Shown here: piece after piece, positions 32,881 through 44,641 of the stretch
How the letters are laid out: each line of letters begins with the position of its first letter
How positions within the stretch are numbered: position 1 is the first letter of the stretch
Assembly: GCF_949987535.1 (NCBI RefSeq)
Contig: NC_080079.1
Location: 49,835,000-49,898,999, forward strand
Length of the DNA stretch: 64,000 nucleotides
Origin: Balaenoptera acutorostrata
Lineage: Eukaryota > Chordata > Mammalia > Artiodactyla > Balaenopteridae
Direction: 5' to 3'
The notes under the pieces: generated by a model
Told to the model about the DNA's origin: nothing
The model's database searches: none
The model's input: the letters and a program-made list of their open reading frames with translations, nothing else
Position numbers and translations under genes: made by a program

Positions 32881-33124
32881 TGGTTGGTATCTATGATCTT
32901 TGCATTCTCCCTCATGCCGAAGCAGGAAAATATATGTAATTGGTCCTGAGAGCGGCAGATAGGAATAGAGTGGGGGCCCAAGGATGAAGATGATGGGAAG
33001 TCTTCAGGGGCTTCCCCAGAGCAATGAGGGGGAGCCTAAAAGGCAGGTCCATGGCCAACTGCAGGTTCATGCAGTCAGTTCTGACCTTGAAGCAGCCATC
33101 CTTCATTCGACTTTAGAGGCAGAG

Positions 33125-33255
33125 TCATGTGGTGGAAAGCTCAATGCCCAGGGGTTGGGTCCAGCATCACGACTCACTGGCTGAGTGACTCTGGGCCAGT
33201 CATTGGACCTTTCAGTGCCTGTTTCCTCCTTCTTTATCTCTCACCACTTCTGGGA
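33125..33255 (+). mobile_element. MIR fragment
   Basis: 'catgtggtggaaagctcaat', 'gactcactggctgagtgact' and 'ctgggccagtcattggacc' follow the MIR order. Confidence 0.65.
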
Positions 33256-33904
33256 GGATTCAGCCCCACGCTGGGCATCCCTCTCCTCACCCCACACATG
33301 TAGAAGGCATGTGTGTGCTGGCTTCTCACCCTCTGCTCAGGACATTTGGAGGTGTTGAAGGCAAATGGAAAATGTATGTTTCCTCCACAGAGCTCTCCTT
33401 GTTTGAATGAACTGAATCTTTATTTTTCTTTTTCAAGCAAAGAGGTTTTCATTAATTTGTGCCAGGCCATTTAATATATTCTTAGGTTTCTACGGTGCTC
33501 TTGTTTCACTTAATTTTCTGGATTTCCAAGAAAGTTTCAGGACCTGGTTTGGTGAAAGACCTTGAAGGGACTGAGAGGATAAGAAAAACGAGAAGCAATT
33601 TCTTCATAGCAAGACTTCTCAGTGTAAAGATCTCACCAAGAAATAAGGACAATTGGGTATAGGTAGGGGTTTTCCTTAAAAATCTTGATCTTGGCAAAGT
33701 AAGATGGGTAGGAAATCAAGCCAGAAATTCAAAGACACAATGCATAGCTTTGTTTGATTTAATGTGGTTCATTTATCAGCAGTTAAAGCCATGGATAGTG
33801 GGGAAAAAGTTGCTTTTGAAGAACCATTCACTGTAACCCACCTGAAAACTACCTAGAAATGCCAGAAACCCAATGGGGTGGTTTTTCCACTGAGCGCCAA
33901 GCTT
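33256..33904. other. Stretch without recognised features
   Basis: Nothing recognised. Confidence 0.4.
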
Positions 33905-33995
33905 ATGAGTCTGGGACTGTTCTTCCTGTTCTACAGCTGAGAACACTGAAGTACAGGGAGCTCTGGTGATTTGCCTGAGATCTCAGAGCATGTGA
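33905..33995 (-). mobile_element. MIR fragment
   Basis: 'ctacagctgagaacactgaa' and 'gatttgcctgagatctcag' match a degraded minus-strand MIR. Confidence 0.5.
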
Positions 33996-34055
33996 GAAGA
34001 ATCTAGTGGACCTCGAAGATTCCAAATGCTTTCATTGCAGCTGGTTGTGGGAAGG

Positions 34056-34167
34056 GGGAAAGATGGAGGGGGGCACAGAGAAAGGGAAAGGGAGGGAAGG
34101 AGAGGGAGAGAAGGAAGGGAGGGGGAGAAAAAGAAGGGAGGGGAAGAGAGAGGGAAGACGGGAGAAA
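34056..34167 (+). repeat. Long purine (GGA/GGGA) tract
   Basis: About 110 bases, nearly all A/G on the + strand with only a few C/T breaks. Made of GGGA, GGAGA and GGAAG units. No coding value; capable in principle of triplex formation. Confidence 0.85.
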
Positions 34168-34329
34168 GATAAGAGACCAATGGAATCCAACTGTGCTGGG
34201 ATGCGGAGGGAACTCAGGGAGCCTTAGCTTTCCCTTCCCAACAGTTGCCTTACAAGGTTGCTTCAGAGAATAAACTATAAAATAGTGAAGTGATGTAGCA
34301 CGTTGCAGAGAAATGCTTCCCTGTGCAGA

Positions 34330-34450
34330 CTTGAGGTAGGGCAGTGAGCTTGGCAGTCCTCCAGCTGTGTGACCTGGAGCAAGTTTTTGCCCTTCTCTCC
34401 GAGCATCAGTTTCCTCACCCATGAAGTGGGGCTAAGAATAGGCTCGACCT
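34330..34450 (+). mobile_element. MIR fragment
   Basis: 'ccagctgtgtgacctggagc', 'catcagtttcctcacccatg', 'aagtggggctaagaatag'. Confidence 0.75.
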
Positions 34451-34805
34451 TAGAAAAAGTGCGCTAAGAAGCTGACACTTACTGGGTGGCCCATCAGAAA
34501 TACATCCATACCTGTGATTAAGGCTATGATGCCTATTGAGAATTTAAACATACAACGCAAATAAACATTATTGTCATGATTTGCATGAGATAGATGTATA
34601 CAAGGAAGCAGCTGTATTTTAGTCTAGGAGATAAGGAGACTATTGACCAGAGGACAAGGGAGAGGGTGTCACTATTGCATGGACAGTGGCCATCAACACC
34701 TCTGGCAGAGAGGCAGGCACAGCTTGGGGACCCTGGGAGCTCTCAGAAGCCACTGTTGGAAATTACCCCCACCTAGCCTGGGCCTGCTCACCTTCTCCTC
34801 CAGGT
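34451..34805. other. Stretch without recognised features
   Basis: Nothing recognised. Confidence 0.4.
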
Positions 34806-34993
34806 TGGGCTGCCAGATAATTTAAAAGGATGCCTAGTTAAATTTGATTTCAGATAAGTAATGAATACTTTTTTAGTTTAAATACGGCTCATGCAATATT
34901 TGGGATATATTTACACTAAAAATTTGTCATTTATCTGAAATTCAAATGTAACCAAAACATCTTATCTTTTTATTTGCTAAATGTAGAAACCCA
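34806..34993. mobile_element. Palindromic non-autonomous DNA transposon relic (MER53-like)
   Basis: About 188 bp that reads nearly the same on both strands. The left arm 'aatttgatttcagataagta' pairs with the right arm 'catttatctgaaattcaaat', and 'cttttttagt' pairs with 'actaaaaatt' around a centre near 34900. This hairpin form is typical of a MITE. The MER53 label is from memory of its sequence style. Confidence 0.65.
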
Positions 34994-35821
34994 GCCTCCA
35001 GGGAGAAAAGCAGCTTCCTACTCCATTGACTTTTTGTTATAATTTCTTTTCTGATTATGAAAATAATACGTGCCTCTTGTATAATCTAGGAAATACTAAA
35101 GTACATGGAAAAGAAAATAATAATTCATTTTGTAATACTATGAGTTAATGTTTGAAAGTCTCCAATACTTGAAAATATTTGAAAATTGTGGCCTATTTCC
35201 TTGAAGTCTACCCAGTTGAGATGATATTTTATGTATGGACTTTGTATTTCTTTGGTCTAACATTATACATAATCTCCCTGTCACCAACTCTCTTCTCCAC
35301 TGAGTTTTGTTATGCAGCATAACCGTCTTTCCTTCTTGCTGAAGTGGGTGGTTTCCAATGTGCATATCTGTACATAACATTCTGTCCACACATCTTCAAA
35401 CAATCTCTCAAGTGGCTTTTTAAATTATTCCAAGATATATATGTATATATATAAAATCATGGCAATTTGAAAGTGATAACATTTAATGTCTCACGGGGAA
35501 GTTTTTCTAAAGCTCTCATGGGTGTAGTCAAAGCTTCCCTCCCAAGCCCAGCTGAGCAACCCTGCAGAAGTTCCACCTGCTCCCACAAGATGATGTTCCA
35601 CTGGGAGCGGGGAAAGCCAGTGCTCAGCCTTTGTTCCTCCCTGAGCCCTCAAGCACTCGATTCTGCAGAAGATCATTGGCTTGAAAAACACAAAAATAAG
35701 ATCTTCAAGACGGCGCCTTGTTTTCCAAGGTGGGAAGAATGGACTTTAGGATAGTGTCTTCCACCTAATAGGCTGGGACACGCGAAGAAGAGTTCACCTC
35801 CCCTTTGAGACAGTCCTCGGA
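34994..35821. other. AT-rich stretch, possibly old transposon
   Basis: The segment 35020-35460 ('ctgattatgaaaataatacg', 'aaatactaaagtacatgg') resembles old interspersed repeats but I cannot name it. Ends in a short (TA)n run near 35436-35453. Confidence 0.35.
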
Positions 35822-35975
35822 CTAGTGGTTCTCAACCCCAGCTATACACTCAAATCACCGAGGAGGTTTAAAAACTGCCAAATCTCCCAGCCCCACCCCA
35901 GCCTAGTCAATACTGACCTCTGCGGCAGGGGTCCCAGGATCAACAGCTCTTTCTAGAGTTTCCTGTGTGACTGCA
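35822..35975 (+). mobile_element. hAT-type MER5-like DNA transposon relic
   Basis: Starts with the terminal sequence 'tagtggttctcaaccccagc', then 'caaatcaccgaggaggttta' and 'cccagccccaccccagcc', the usual MER5A order. The right terminal inverted repeat is eroded. Confidence 0.75.
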
Positions 35976-36705
35976 GTGGGCAGTTGGGGTCGAAGACACC
36001 TGTGTTAGACTTTGACGCTATCACTCACAGTGAGTCAAACCCGAGGAGGCTGGACAACAGAAGAATGCTGGGGACCTACGCAGAGCTGGGGCCTCAAGGT
36101 CGCCATGCCCTTGAGTCCACCCATGTAAGGAGCCTGTCTGCTGGTCTCAGCAGGCACAGCTTCTCTTCAGGGCCTCCGCCAGAATCTTCCTTGAGCTGGG
36201 AAAGTGGCCTGGTCCTCCTGAGGCCTAGCTCAAGTGCCACCACTTTCCCCAGGTTGCTCTTCCCTCCCACCCCACCCCTAAGCCTCCCCCCCTCCGCCGA
36301 TCCGCCCCATCCCAGCACGCAGTTAGCATGGCCTTTGGTGAGCCCCTCCTGTCCCCAGCACTCAGCTCAAAGCTGGACCATGGAATAGAGCTGAGGCTGC
36401 TTCTCTTTTGTCACTTGGCGGGCCTCTCCCCACTTCATCTGAAGGGACAGCTTCAAGGACCAGGGCACGCAGCTTCCCCTGAGGACGGAGGGGTTTGTTT
36501 TCTGAATTGCAGACTTGTCATTTCTGGGCTAACTTTTGCTGTGGGAAGCCAGAGCCATTCATCTGACCATTCAGTGTCTGTCTTTTGCAGCAGGGACACC
36601 AATCCATCCTAGGATGGTGCACACAGGACAAGAGGGGGGCTTTATGACTGTTGCCAGGGCTCAGGCCCAGGGAAGCCAGGGGTCCCAGAGGAGGCTGTCA
36701 GGGGC
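35976..36705. other. GC-moderate stretch, nothing recognised
   Basis: Contains pyrimidine-rich segments (36260-36310). No exon recognised. Confidence 0.4.
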
Positions 36706-37060
36706 TGTCTTTTAGTCAGTTCCGGCTGCTTTAACAAAACACCATGGACTGGGCTGCTTAAACAAGAGACAATTATTTCTCGAAGTTCTGGAGGTACGGA
36801 AGTTCAAGATCAGAATGCCAGCATGGTTGGGTTGTGGTGAAAACTCTCTTCTTGGTTAACAGACAGCTGCCTTCTTGCTGAGTTCTCACACACTGGAGAG
36901 AGAGTAAGCTTTGGTCTCCCCTGGTAAGAACACTGATCCCATCATGGGGGTGCCACCCTGTGACCTCATCGAAATCTTATTACCTCCCAAAGTCCTCACC
37001 TCCAAATACCATCACATTGGAGGTTAGGGCTTCAACATATGGATTTTTCAGTCCATAGCA
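36706..37060 (-). mobile_element. MaLR-type LTR
   Basis: Minus-strand landmarks: 'aaacaccatggactgggctg', 'agttctggaggtacggaagt', 'cttattacctcccaaagtcc', 'caaataccatcacattggag', 'ttagggcttcaacatatgg', 'cagtccatagca'. Confidence 0.75.
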
Positions 37061-38501
37061 GGGAACATAGGAGAAGTTAACAGGGGAGAACCAAAACATC
37101 TCAGGAGAGCAGCCACAGGTTTGGGAAACGGCAAGCCGTGTAGATGGTCCCTCACCAGGCAGGGTTGCTGGGGTGAGCATGCCATGATGATGGGAGTTGG
37201 AGTAAGGCAGGGGCAGCCCCTTGGACCTCTCATCTGGGACCTCCCGAGTTATGTGAGGAGGTGAGAGAGGACAGAAGGGCAGCCTCTCATTTGGGGGAGT
37301 GAGGGGCCGTAGGGGCTGTCACTTACTGGGTTCCTTAATGATGCCTCCCAGGAAGGTCCAACTCCCACTGTCTGCCATACCTATTTGCCAATCAGGAAAC
37401 ATGTAATGAGTACCAGTTATGCCCCAGGCTCCGTATAGTGAGCAGGACATGCAAGTTTCCTTCCTTGTGAAACTCACACTCCTGAGGGGAGGAAAGTCAT
37501 CACAGTCACACAGGTGCACAGGCCTAAATGTGAGGTGTGCACATCTGCATCCCTTCCAGCTGCGTCCACCCAATGGGGCACCAGGGGAGACAGAAGGTGG
37601 AGGAAGGAGGAGGGAAGTGGGCTCTGGTTCCCCTGGCTCCCTGCCTGCTGCACACCTGGGCTGCTGCATCCTCTATAGAAGGCTCTGCTCCTGTCCACCC
37701 CCACCCACCACCCTGCCCCACCACCAGCTGCATCTGAGAACCCCGGACCAAGAGAGATAGAGTTCCCCCCCCCCCATAATTTAGCCCTGCTAGCTCAGAG
37801 GACAACCCCGCCCCTCAAGGCTTCCCCTAACCCTGGCCCACATCTTGTAGTCAGTCCTTTCATTGAACCCTCATCAAATTACCCAATTTAAATATACCCT
37901 CTGTTTCCTGCTGGGATCCTGCCCGACCCAGTGACCTAGTCTGGGAGGTCAGGGAAGCTTTCAGAGAAAAGGATGTTTGAGCTGAGCTCCGAAGGATGAA
38001 ATTCCAATTGCTCTTAAGGGGTGGATCCAACATGTGTGTTTGGTCAGTAAGGGGGAGGTCCTGGTATGCTCGAGGCTACAGTGAGGGGGGTTGCAGGGGG
38101 CAGCAGAGGACCCCATGAAGCCCTCCCCCTCTTAGCCATACCTGGCCAGGGCATCACTGAGCCTGGTCGCAGCTGTAAGGAAAAACGGGCAGCAACTCTC
38201 ATTCCTTAAGCATCACTGCAGACGCCAAGAGTGTTCTGGATCCCCACACCTTCCGTACAGGTAGACCCAGAGGAGGCCGATGTCTGGTGCCTGGGTTATG
38301 AGGGATGCTCTCTGAAAGGCCAAGGCAAGCAACAGGAGGGCATGAACTCAAACTTGGGGGACGCTGTGGGAAGCTCTGAACCCCTTGCATGGATTTAAGT
38401 TTGCCTCCCTGAGTTGGTACCTCGGGAAAGTGTGAGTTAGAACTAGGCACATAGACACATATTCCAAACTCCATTTCATCATCCTAAAGTTTGGTTATCT
38501 C
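37061..38501. other. Stretch without recognised features
   Basis: Contains a homopolymer run of C at about 37766-37776. Overlapping random frames; no exon recognised. Confidence 0.4.
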
Positions 38502-38800
38502 TGTGTATTAGTTTCCTAGGTCTGCTGTAACAAATTACCACAAATTCTGTGGCTTAAGACTATGGACACTTATTCTCTCACAGTTCCTGAAGCTAGAAGT
38601 CTGAAATCAAGGAGTCCTCGGGCCTTGGGGCCTTGCTTCTTCTGGAGGCTCAAGGGGAATATCCGTTCCTTGCCTCTCTCAGCTTCAGGTGGCTGCCGGC
38701 TTCCTCGGTTTGTGTCACATCACTGCAGTCTTCAAGGCCAACATCTGCTCAGTCTTCACATCACTTTCTCCTCTGTGTGCGAAAAATCTCTCCCTGCTGT
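38502..38800 (-). mobile_element. MLT1-type LTR fragment
   Basis: Begins 'gtgtattagtttcctagg', 'ctgctgtaacaaattaccac', then 'ttattctctcacagttcctg' and 'agctagaagtctgaaatcaa'. The inner end is eroded. Confidence 0.75.
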
Positions 38801-39884
38801 CCAGCCCAGGTTGACAGAAAACAGCTGCCTTCCACTGCAGCTGCTGTTCTGCAGGGCGATGGATTATTGGGTGGAGGAGGCCTCCTAATCCGGAGAGCTT
38901 CTAAACCGTAGAATGGCTGTTCTCTGGGAAGTCCTTTCTCTGGAAATCTTGACCAGTCAATGAGATTTCTAGTGGTCAGAGGACTTAGCCATGGCTCTGT
39001 AGACAGAGGGTTGAGGCCGTGATACGGTGACCTTTCAAAATTCACGACAATTCCTTGAATTATGAAAACTACTGTCAAGATTGCCCTTGATACATTCTGT
39101 CGCCATTTAGACAAGGAATGTAAAAAGAATAAAAATAACCCGATGAATTCAGGATGGTGGAAAATGTCATTACTGGTAATTAAAATTACAGGAAGCCTTG
39201 CCGACTCTTGCTCCCTCCCCAAGACTAACATGAGAACATGTTTTTTCTTCTGATGCAATAATTAAGTTTGCCCAAGAAAACGTCTCTCTGTGCACATCTC
39301 AGGGCAGGGATAAATGAAGCCTTTAACTGATAAATGTGATCATCTCAGTTACTAAACTCTCTGGGCAGACAGGCTTCCCAGGTGGATTGACTGAGCAGTG
39401 ATGTGCGGGGGGATTGGGGGCGGGGGGCTCTGGAGAAGGGGTTAGAGATTCCTGAGGCCCAGAAAGACTGACTTTGTTAAGAAATGGAAGAGGGTTGGGG
39501 TGACCTCTGTAGCTAGTGGCAGCCACAGTTCTAGAACCAGAGCCTGAGGCCAAGATGCCAAGATGGAAATAACAGCTCGAAGTTTCATCAGCTGCCACCG
39601 GGATAAAGAGACACATTCTCCCACACCGAGCACAGACCAGGCGAGGGCCCTGTGTAGACACTGCAGATGCACGGAGAGCAAGCACAGCCCTCCCTGCCCT
39701 CACTGAGGTCTCATTGAATGGGGAAAAACAGATCCCAATCTAGGGGTCTCCCAGGGCACTCAGAAAACTGACCAGGACTGAGGGTCAGGTGGAAGATGCT
39801 TAGACTTGAGAGCTGAACACTGAGCGAAATAAAACTGGGCGGGAGGCCGAGGACCGTGGATCCATACACCAGGACAGAAACAGA
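38801..39884. other. Stretch without recognised features
   Basis: Nothing recognised. Confidence 0.4.
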
Positions 39885-40575
39885 CAATTACTCAGTTGCA
39901 AAACATGCAAATGAGTAAAAAAAAAAAAGGTTTAGCCTCATTAGCTATCAATGAAACAGTAAGTAAAAGCCTCCTGAAGAATGATTTCTCTCCTCTGGAG
40001 GAATACTCAAGGATGGGCAGTGTGTAATGAAGTGGGTCCTCCCTGCCCTGTGGGTAGAAGTGTAAACAGGCATGACCCTTTTGAAAAACAATTTGGCATC
40101 CTGTGCCAGCCCACGTGTATATTGTGACTCATTATTTTCACCTTTGGGAATCTACTCTAAGAAACATTTCACCATACCAAAGGCTTAATGCTCAAAGGTA
40201 TATACTGCAATGTTATTTACAAGGGTTGTAAGCAGAAGCCAAATTCTCCTCCTACAAGCACAGATAAACAACTTTTATGTCCCAGAATAGGCATACACAC
40301 AACAGAATATTATTAGACCATTAAAAGGAAATTAATAAAGAGATCAAAAATTTCAGTGATACAGTAATAAGTGAAATACATAAGATAGGAAGTCATATTC
40401 ATTTTTGGTAGCAATTATGTAAAAGTAAAATGTTGCATCAAAAAAAAGGAAAGAAAATTTTTAAATGTTCAAATTGTGGTACTACAAAAAGCGTTTTTCT
40501 TTCTTTTTTCAGTATTTCCAAATTGTCTATAATGCGTATTATTTTATAATAAAAAGAGCTTTTTTTTTTTTAAAG
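39885..40575 (+). mobile_element. Old L1 3'-end fragment
   Basis: 'aaaacatgcaaatgag', 'gtagaagtgtaaacaggcat', 'gaaaaacaatttggcatcct', 'acacaacagaatattattag' and 'accattaaaaggaaattaat' are degraded L1 ORF2-end and 3' UTR wording (compare 22000-22265). Ends in an AT-rich tail. Confidence 0.7.
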
Positions 40576-40898
40576 GAAAAGGTTAACTCTATTTTAGTTG
40601 CTAAATGGAAGCCATGGTCAATTATCGTGGTCACTCTCCTTGTCACTGATGTACTCCCTTCACTCACATACACACACAAACACACAAACTTTCTATAAGC
40701 AGGATGTGTGTGTACAGTTACTCTGATTGAGGGGGTAGGGTGGCAGCAGTACATGGTAGTTTCATCCTGTCTTTCTCTGGAAAACACACAAATGTACAAT
40801 CTGACAGGCCCCTCTCTGGGACCAGGGCAGGTCTTTGTGGAATGGTGGACCTGAAAGAGATTTTTATGCTACTGGGACTAGAGACAAGATGCTTAAAC
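40576..40898. other. Stretch with short CA-rich patch
   Basis: CACACAAACACACAAAC around 40670-40690. Nothing else recognised. Confidence 0.45.
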
Positions 40899-41420
40899 CT
40901 TGTATTAGTTATCTATTGCTCTGTAACAAATTACCCACAAACTTAAAATAGCAATCATTTATTACCATACCCTGGATTCAGCCATGGCTTTTCTGCTTCT
41001 GACTCAAGGTATCTCACAAGGCTGCAATCAAGGTGTCCTGTCCGCCTGGGCTGTTGTCATCTCAAGGCTCAACTGGGGAAGATTCACTCATGGGGTTGTT
41101 GGCAGGATTTGGTTCCTCACTGGCTGTTGGCTGGAGACACCAGTTCCCTGCCAGATGGGCCTCTCCCTAGGGCCACTCACAACATGGCTGTGATTTCCTC
41201 AGATGGAGGGCTCCTGAGAGTGAAAGTACTAGAAGGTGAGCAGGACAGAAACCACAGTCTTTGTAACCTAATCTCGGAAATGACTCCCATCACATTTGCC
41301 ATTTTCTATTCATTACAAGCAAGTTCCTAGGTCCAGCCCACATTCAAGGGGAGGGGATCCGACAAGGACATGAATACTAGGAGGCCAGGTGCGTTGGGCT
41401 ATCTTAGAGCTGCCAATCAC
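40899..41420 (-). mobile_element. MLT1J-like LTR
   Basis: Minus-strand order: 'tgtattagttatctattgct', 'ctgtaacaaattacccacaa', 'caaggctgcaatcaaggtgt', 'gggcctctccctagggcc', 'cattcaaggggaggggatc', 'gaatactaggaggccagg'. Near full length, no internal genes. Confidence 0.78.
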
Positions 41421-41609
41421 AAACCTCATAAACAAACATTCTTTCCACATCTATGCTGTTTCTGTACTATATTAAAGTGAATTCAATGCACACCACTGCT
41501 CTTTTTTAATACCTTTCCCATTCAGTTCTTGCATCACAGGCATTGGTCTTCTGGCAGATTTCCAAGGATTAATATCCCTGAGCTCTTGCAAGTTTGAAAA
41601 TATAGGCTA

Positions 41610-41865
41610 CTACTTAAGAGAGCAAGATCTGGCCTCAGACTCCTGTGTTCGAATCCTGGTTCTGCCATTTCAAGCTGTGTGAACTTGGGAAGTTTATTTA
41701 ATCTCCCTAGGTGTCAGGAACCTCACCTTTAAAATGTGGTTAATAATGGTACCAATCTTATGGGGTTTTTGAGATATTTAGATGAGATTATGTGTGTAAA
41801 CACTCACATAGGGTCTGGAATTCAGAAATATTGCCCATGGTATCATCATTATTATTTACTTTTAA
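41610..41865 (+). mobile_element. MIR, nearly full length
   Basis: 'gtgttcgaatcctggttctg', 'ccatttcaagctgtgtgaac', 'ctccctaggtgtcagg', 'gtaccaatcttatggggttt', 'agatgagattatgtgtgtaa'. Confidence 0.82.
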
Positions 41866-42760
41866 ATGCCAGCATAACTTGGTTAAATTCTTAAGTATTG
41901 TTTTATTCTCTAAAGATTATTATATTGCCTTCTAATTTTGAATGATTCTGTTGTGAAAACTGCTAGCCATTATTATGGAAATTTCTTTCCTTGCAGTTGA
42001 GTTGTTTTTTTAAAAACCTGGGCATCCATTGAGTTTTTTCTTTGCATTCTAACTCCAATGTCTCTATAGGAATGTCTCTCATTTTTAATTGTTCTATAAC
42101 AATTTTTCTTCTCTCATTTTTAATTGTTCTATAACAATTTTTCTAAGTCATGAAATTTCAGGTAAATGTTGATCTTCCTTTATTTGAGGAAGGTTTCTTT
42201 ACTATATTTTTATTTTTCAATTATATTTCTTCTGCTATTGTCTTGAGGAAAATAAATTATTATATATTAGACAATATTTGTCTGTCTTTCAAATCTCACT
42301 TTCTTCTAATCTATTTTAGCTCTTTATTTTTTCATTTCATTTGGCTTCATTTCCTCAATTCGGTACTTGTCACTGCCTATATATTCAACAGTATCCAGTC
42401 TCCTTTGTGACGACTCTCATGTAACTTTTCTTTCTATAAAGTTTTTAATCTTATTGCTATAGACTCATATTTTTTAAAATCTTTCATTGCTCTATCATCT
42501 CTTTTCCAGCCCTCATACCTCTTTATTGAGCTCTTTTATTTCAGAGAGGTGACATTTTCTTTAATTTTACTGATTTCATGGAATTGGTTTAAGTTCATTT
42601 GCTTGGATGGCATAAGGCTTAAGGTGTGTATTTCTCACTTGCCCTCTGTCTTAATCTTTTCCTTCTTTTGTTGGTTTCCATATCTTGCATAGGTATCATG
42701 TTGATTTCTTTCTGATCATTGCTTATCTTTGAAGGGAGTCCTGTCTTCTTGTGCCAGCTA
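41866..42760 (-). mobile_element. AT-rich segment, possibly old L1/HAL1 in reverse
   Basis: T-rich + strand with phrases such as 'ctttattgagctcttttatt' and 'ttcatggaattggtttaag', as expected for a reversed old LINE. It is too diverged for a firm call. Contains the 35-bp duplication at 42075-42144. Confidence 0.3.
42075..42144 (+). repeat. Exact 35-bp tandem duplication (two copies)
   Basis: 42075-42109 (tctctcatttttaattg to aatttttct) is repeated without change at 42110-42144. Confidence 0.97.
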
Positions 42761-42931
42761 GTTGTTGAAGAAGAGCAGGTGAGCAGGCAGCTGGATTTTG
42801 GCCTCTGGTCTACAAACACATTCTCACTAACATTCTTCCCTGAAGATATGATTGAACTAGGTCAGGAAATCTTCCAGGCTTAGAGTGAAGCTCTTAATGT
42901 CATGGTTGTGTGCATAGGATTTACTTATGTA

Positions 42932-42966
42932 TCTATATCCATATCCATATCCATATCCATATCTCT
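42932..42966 (+). repeat. (ATATCC)n microsatellite
   Basis: Four or five copies of a 6-bp CCATAT unit. Confidence 0.85.
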
Positions 42967-43084
42967 AGCTATGATTTCATGTTTACTTTCCTTCTGGTGA
43001 CCAAGATCAGTAACTGAAAGTCAGTTGCCCTCCCTCTGTGGACGAAAATTTGTCCCTCACCATCTGCCTCTACAAGGATGAAGT

Positions 43085-43500
43085 CACTAGCCACTGCAGT
43101 TGCTGACTGTCAACACACCCTGAAAGGAGTTCAGGGCAGAGATCAGGAATGAGGCACTCTGTGCTCTGGGAAAAACTGGCAGAACAGGCCTTGAGATAGT
43201 TAGATATGTTCAGAAGATTTTATGAACCCAATTTCTTGCATCTTCTTATATCTAGAGAAGCACTAAAATCATTAATGGAGGCATCTGCTCCTTGTGACTA
43301 GCAGTGACCTTCAGCCAAAATGTGTGCTTGACTCCATGTATTCCCCCTACACCAAAATCACATGTATATTGACCTCCCTCCTTACCTCTTCAGAGCAGTT
43401 CCTCAGAGCTATCTGAGAGCCTGTCTCCCAGGCCATAGTCCTCATTTTGCCCCAAATAAGACTTAACTCACAACTCTCACATTGTTCATTTCTTTTCAGT
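43085..43500 (+). mobile_element. Old LTR (copy 2 of the family at 9230)
   Basis: Same landmark order as 9230-9622: 'gccactgcagttgc', 'cttgcatcttct', 'cctccttacctcttcagagc', 'agctatctgagagcctgtct', 'caaataagacttaactcac', 'tcttttcagtcaac'. The two copies are clearly related but diverged. Confidence 0.55.
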
Positions 43501-44542
43501 CAACACCTTCCTGTTTTGGCCTCCACCTTGGTATGCACATTTTTGCAAAGACGCATGTCCATGTGTTTCCACCATGTTTTCTCGTTAAGCCCGGACTCCC
43601 AGCCCTCCTCAGGCCACGCTGTCCTCAAGAACCCTCCAGTGTCCCTGGCCGTTGTCATTCTAAAGGAGGGGTCATTTGTTTGACCCCTCAGGCTGTGCAA
43701 CTTGTTTTTGGAGGGCTGCGCAGGCTTCTTTGCCAATTGTGGCTCAAAGGTGTGCCTGATTTCTAGTTTCATCACATGTAATTTTTTTCTATTTTATTTC
43801 TCCTTAATGGTTCCAAATCATTTCAAAAGATAAAGGCAGAGACACATTCTTCTATCATCTTTACCTGGAATTTTCTTATAAGCCCTCCTTCTAAATAATT
43901 ACACATCTATTTATGATCCAGATTTTAAAGAAAGGGCATAGCTTGCCATAAACAAATGAGGAGTACATTCCAACTAGAGAAACTAGAGACCCCTTGATCA
44001 GAGAAGTCCCCAGACCTGCATGGTGTGAAGGCTAACCAACAGGCAGAGAGTAAAGTGAGGCTGGGGACATGGAAGAGCTATTCCTCTAAGCTGAGGGATT
44101 TTGATGGGTATGAAAAAGAATAAAGGAATAAATTCCACAGGAGAACTTAACATAACATTGCTGTTGCAGGTTTTAAAAAAATCTTCTGAATAGGATTTAG
44201 AACAAGATTAAGATTTAGAACAAGGAAAAATAGATGCCTTCCCATCCAGTAAATCAGATCCTTCCCCAAGCAGAGATGATGTGCTCCAGAGTCCTACTGG
44301 GGCAACATGGCTAGAGCCAGACCACTAATTCCCCAGATCTTTAAAGTCTTGCTTTTTCCTTTGGCCTGGGGGCTGGAAACCCCTACAGACAGCTCCTGCC
44401 AGGCCAGCTCACAGCACAATTTTGGTCTTGCTTTATTCCAGACAGCAGAGAGATAGCATTCATCACTTGCAAGCTCTATCTTTCGAATTTCATCTACTGC
44501 CTTCTGACTTATCAGCCTTTCCAAGAGATCTGAAATACTTCT
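43501..44542. other. Stretch without recognised features
   Basis: Nothing recognised. Confidence 0.4.
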
Positions 44543-44549
44543 GTATGCC

Positions 44550-44616
<67 letters not shown>

Positions 44617-44641
44617 AGTATGCCATATATATATATATATT
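44543..44641 (+). repeat. Compound (TA)n(GA)n(TA)n microsatellite
   Basis: gtatgcca + (TA)10 + about 23 GA units with one break, then a second gtatgcca (44618-44625) + (TA)8. The repeat of the gtatgcca lead shows a 75-bp partial duplication. Confidence 0.93.

Noticed and set aside
38761..39258. 165-codon open frame on the - strand
   Set aside because: It starts inside an MLT1-type LTR and continues into unrelated DNA, so it is not a conserved coding unit.
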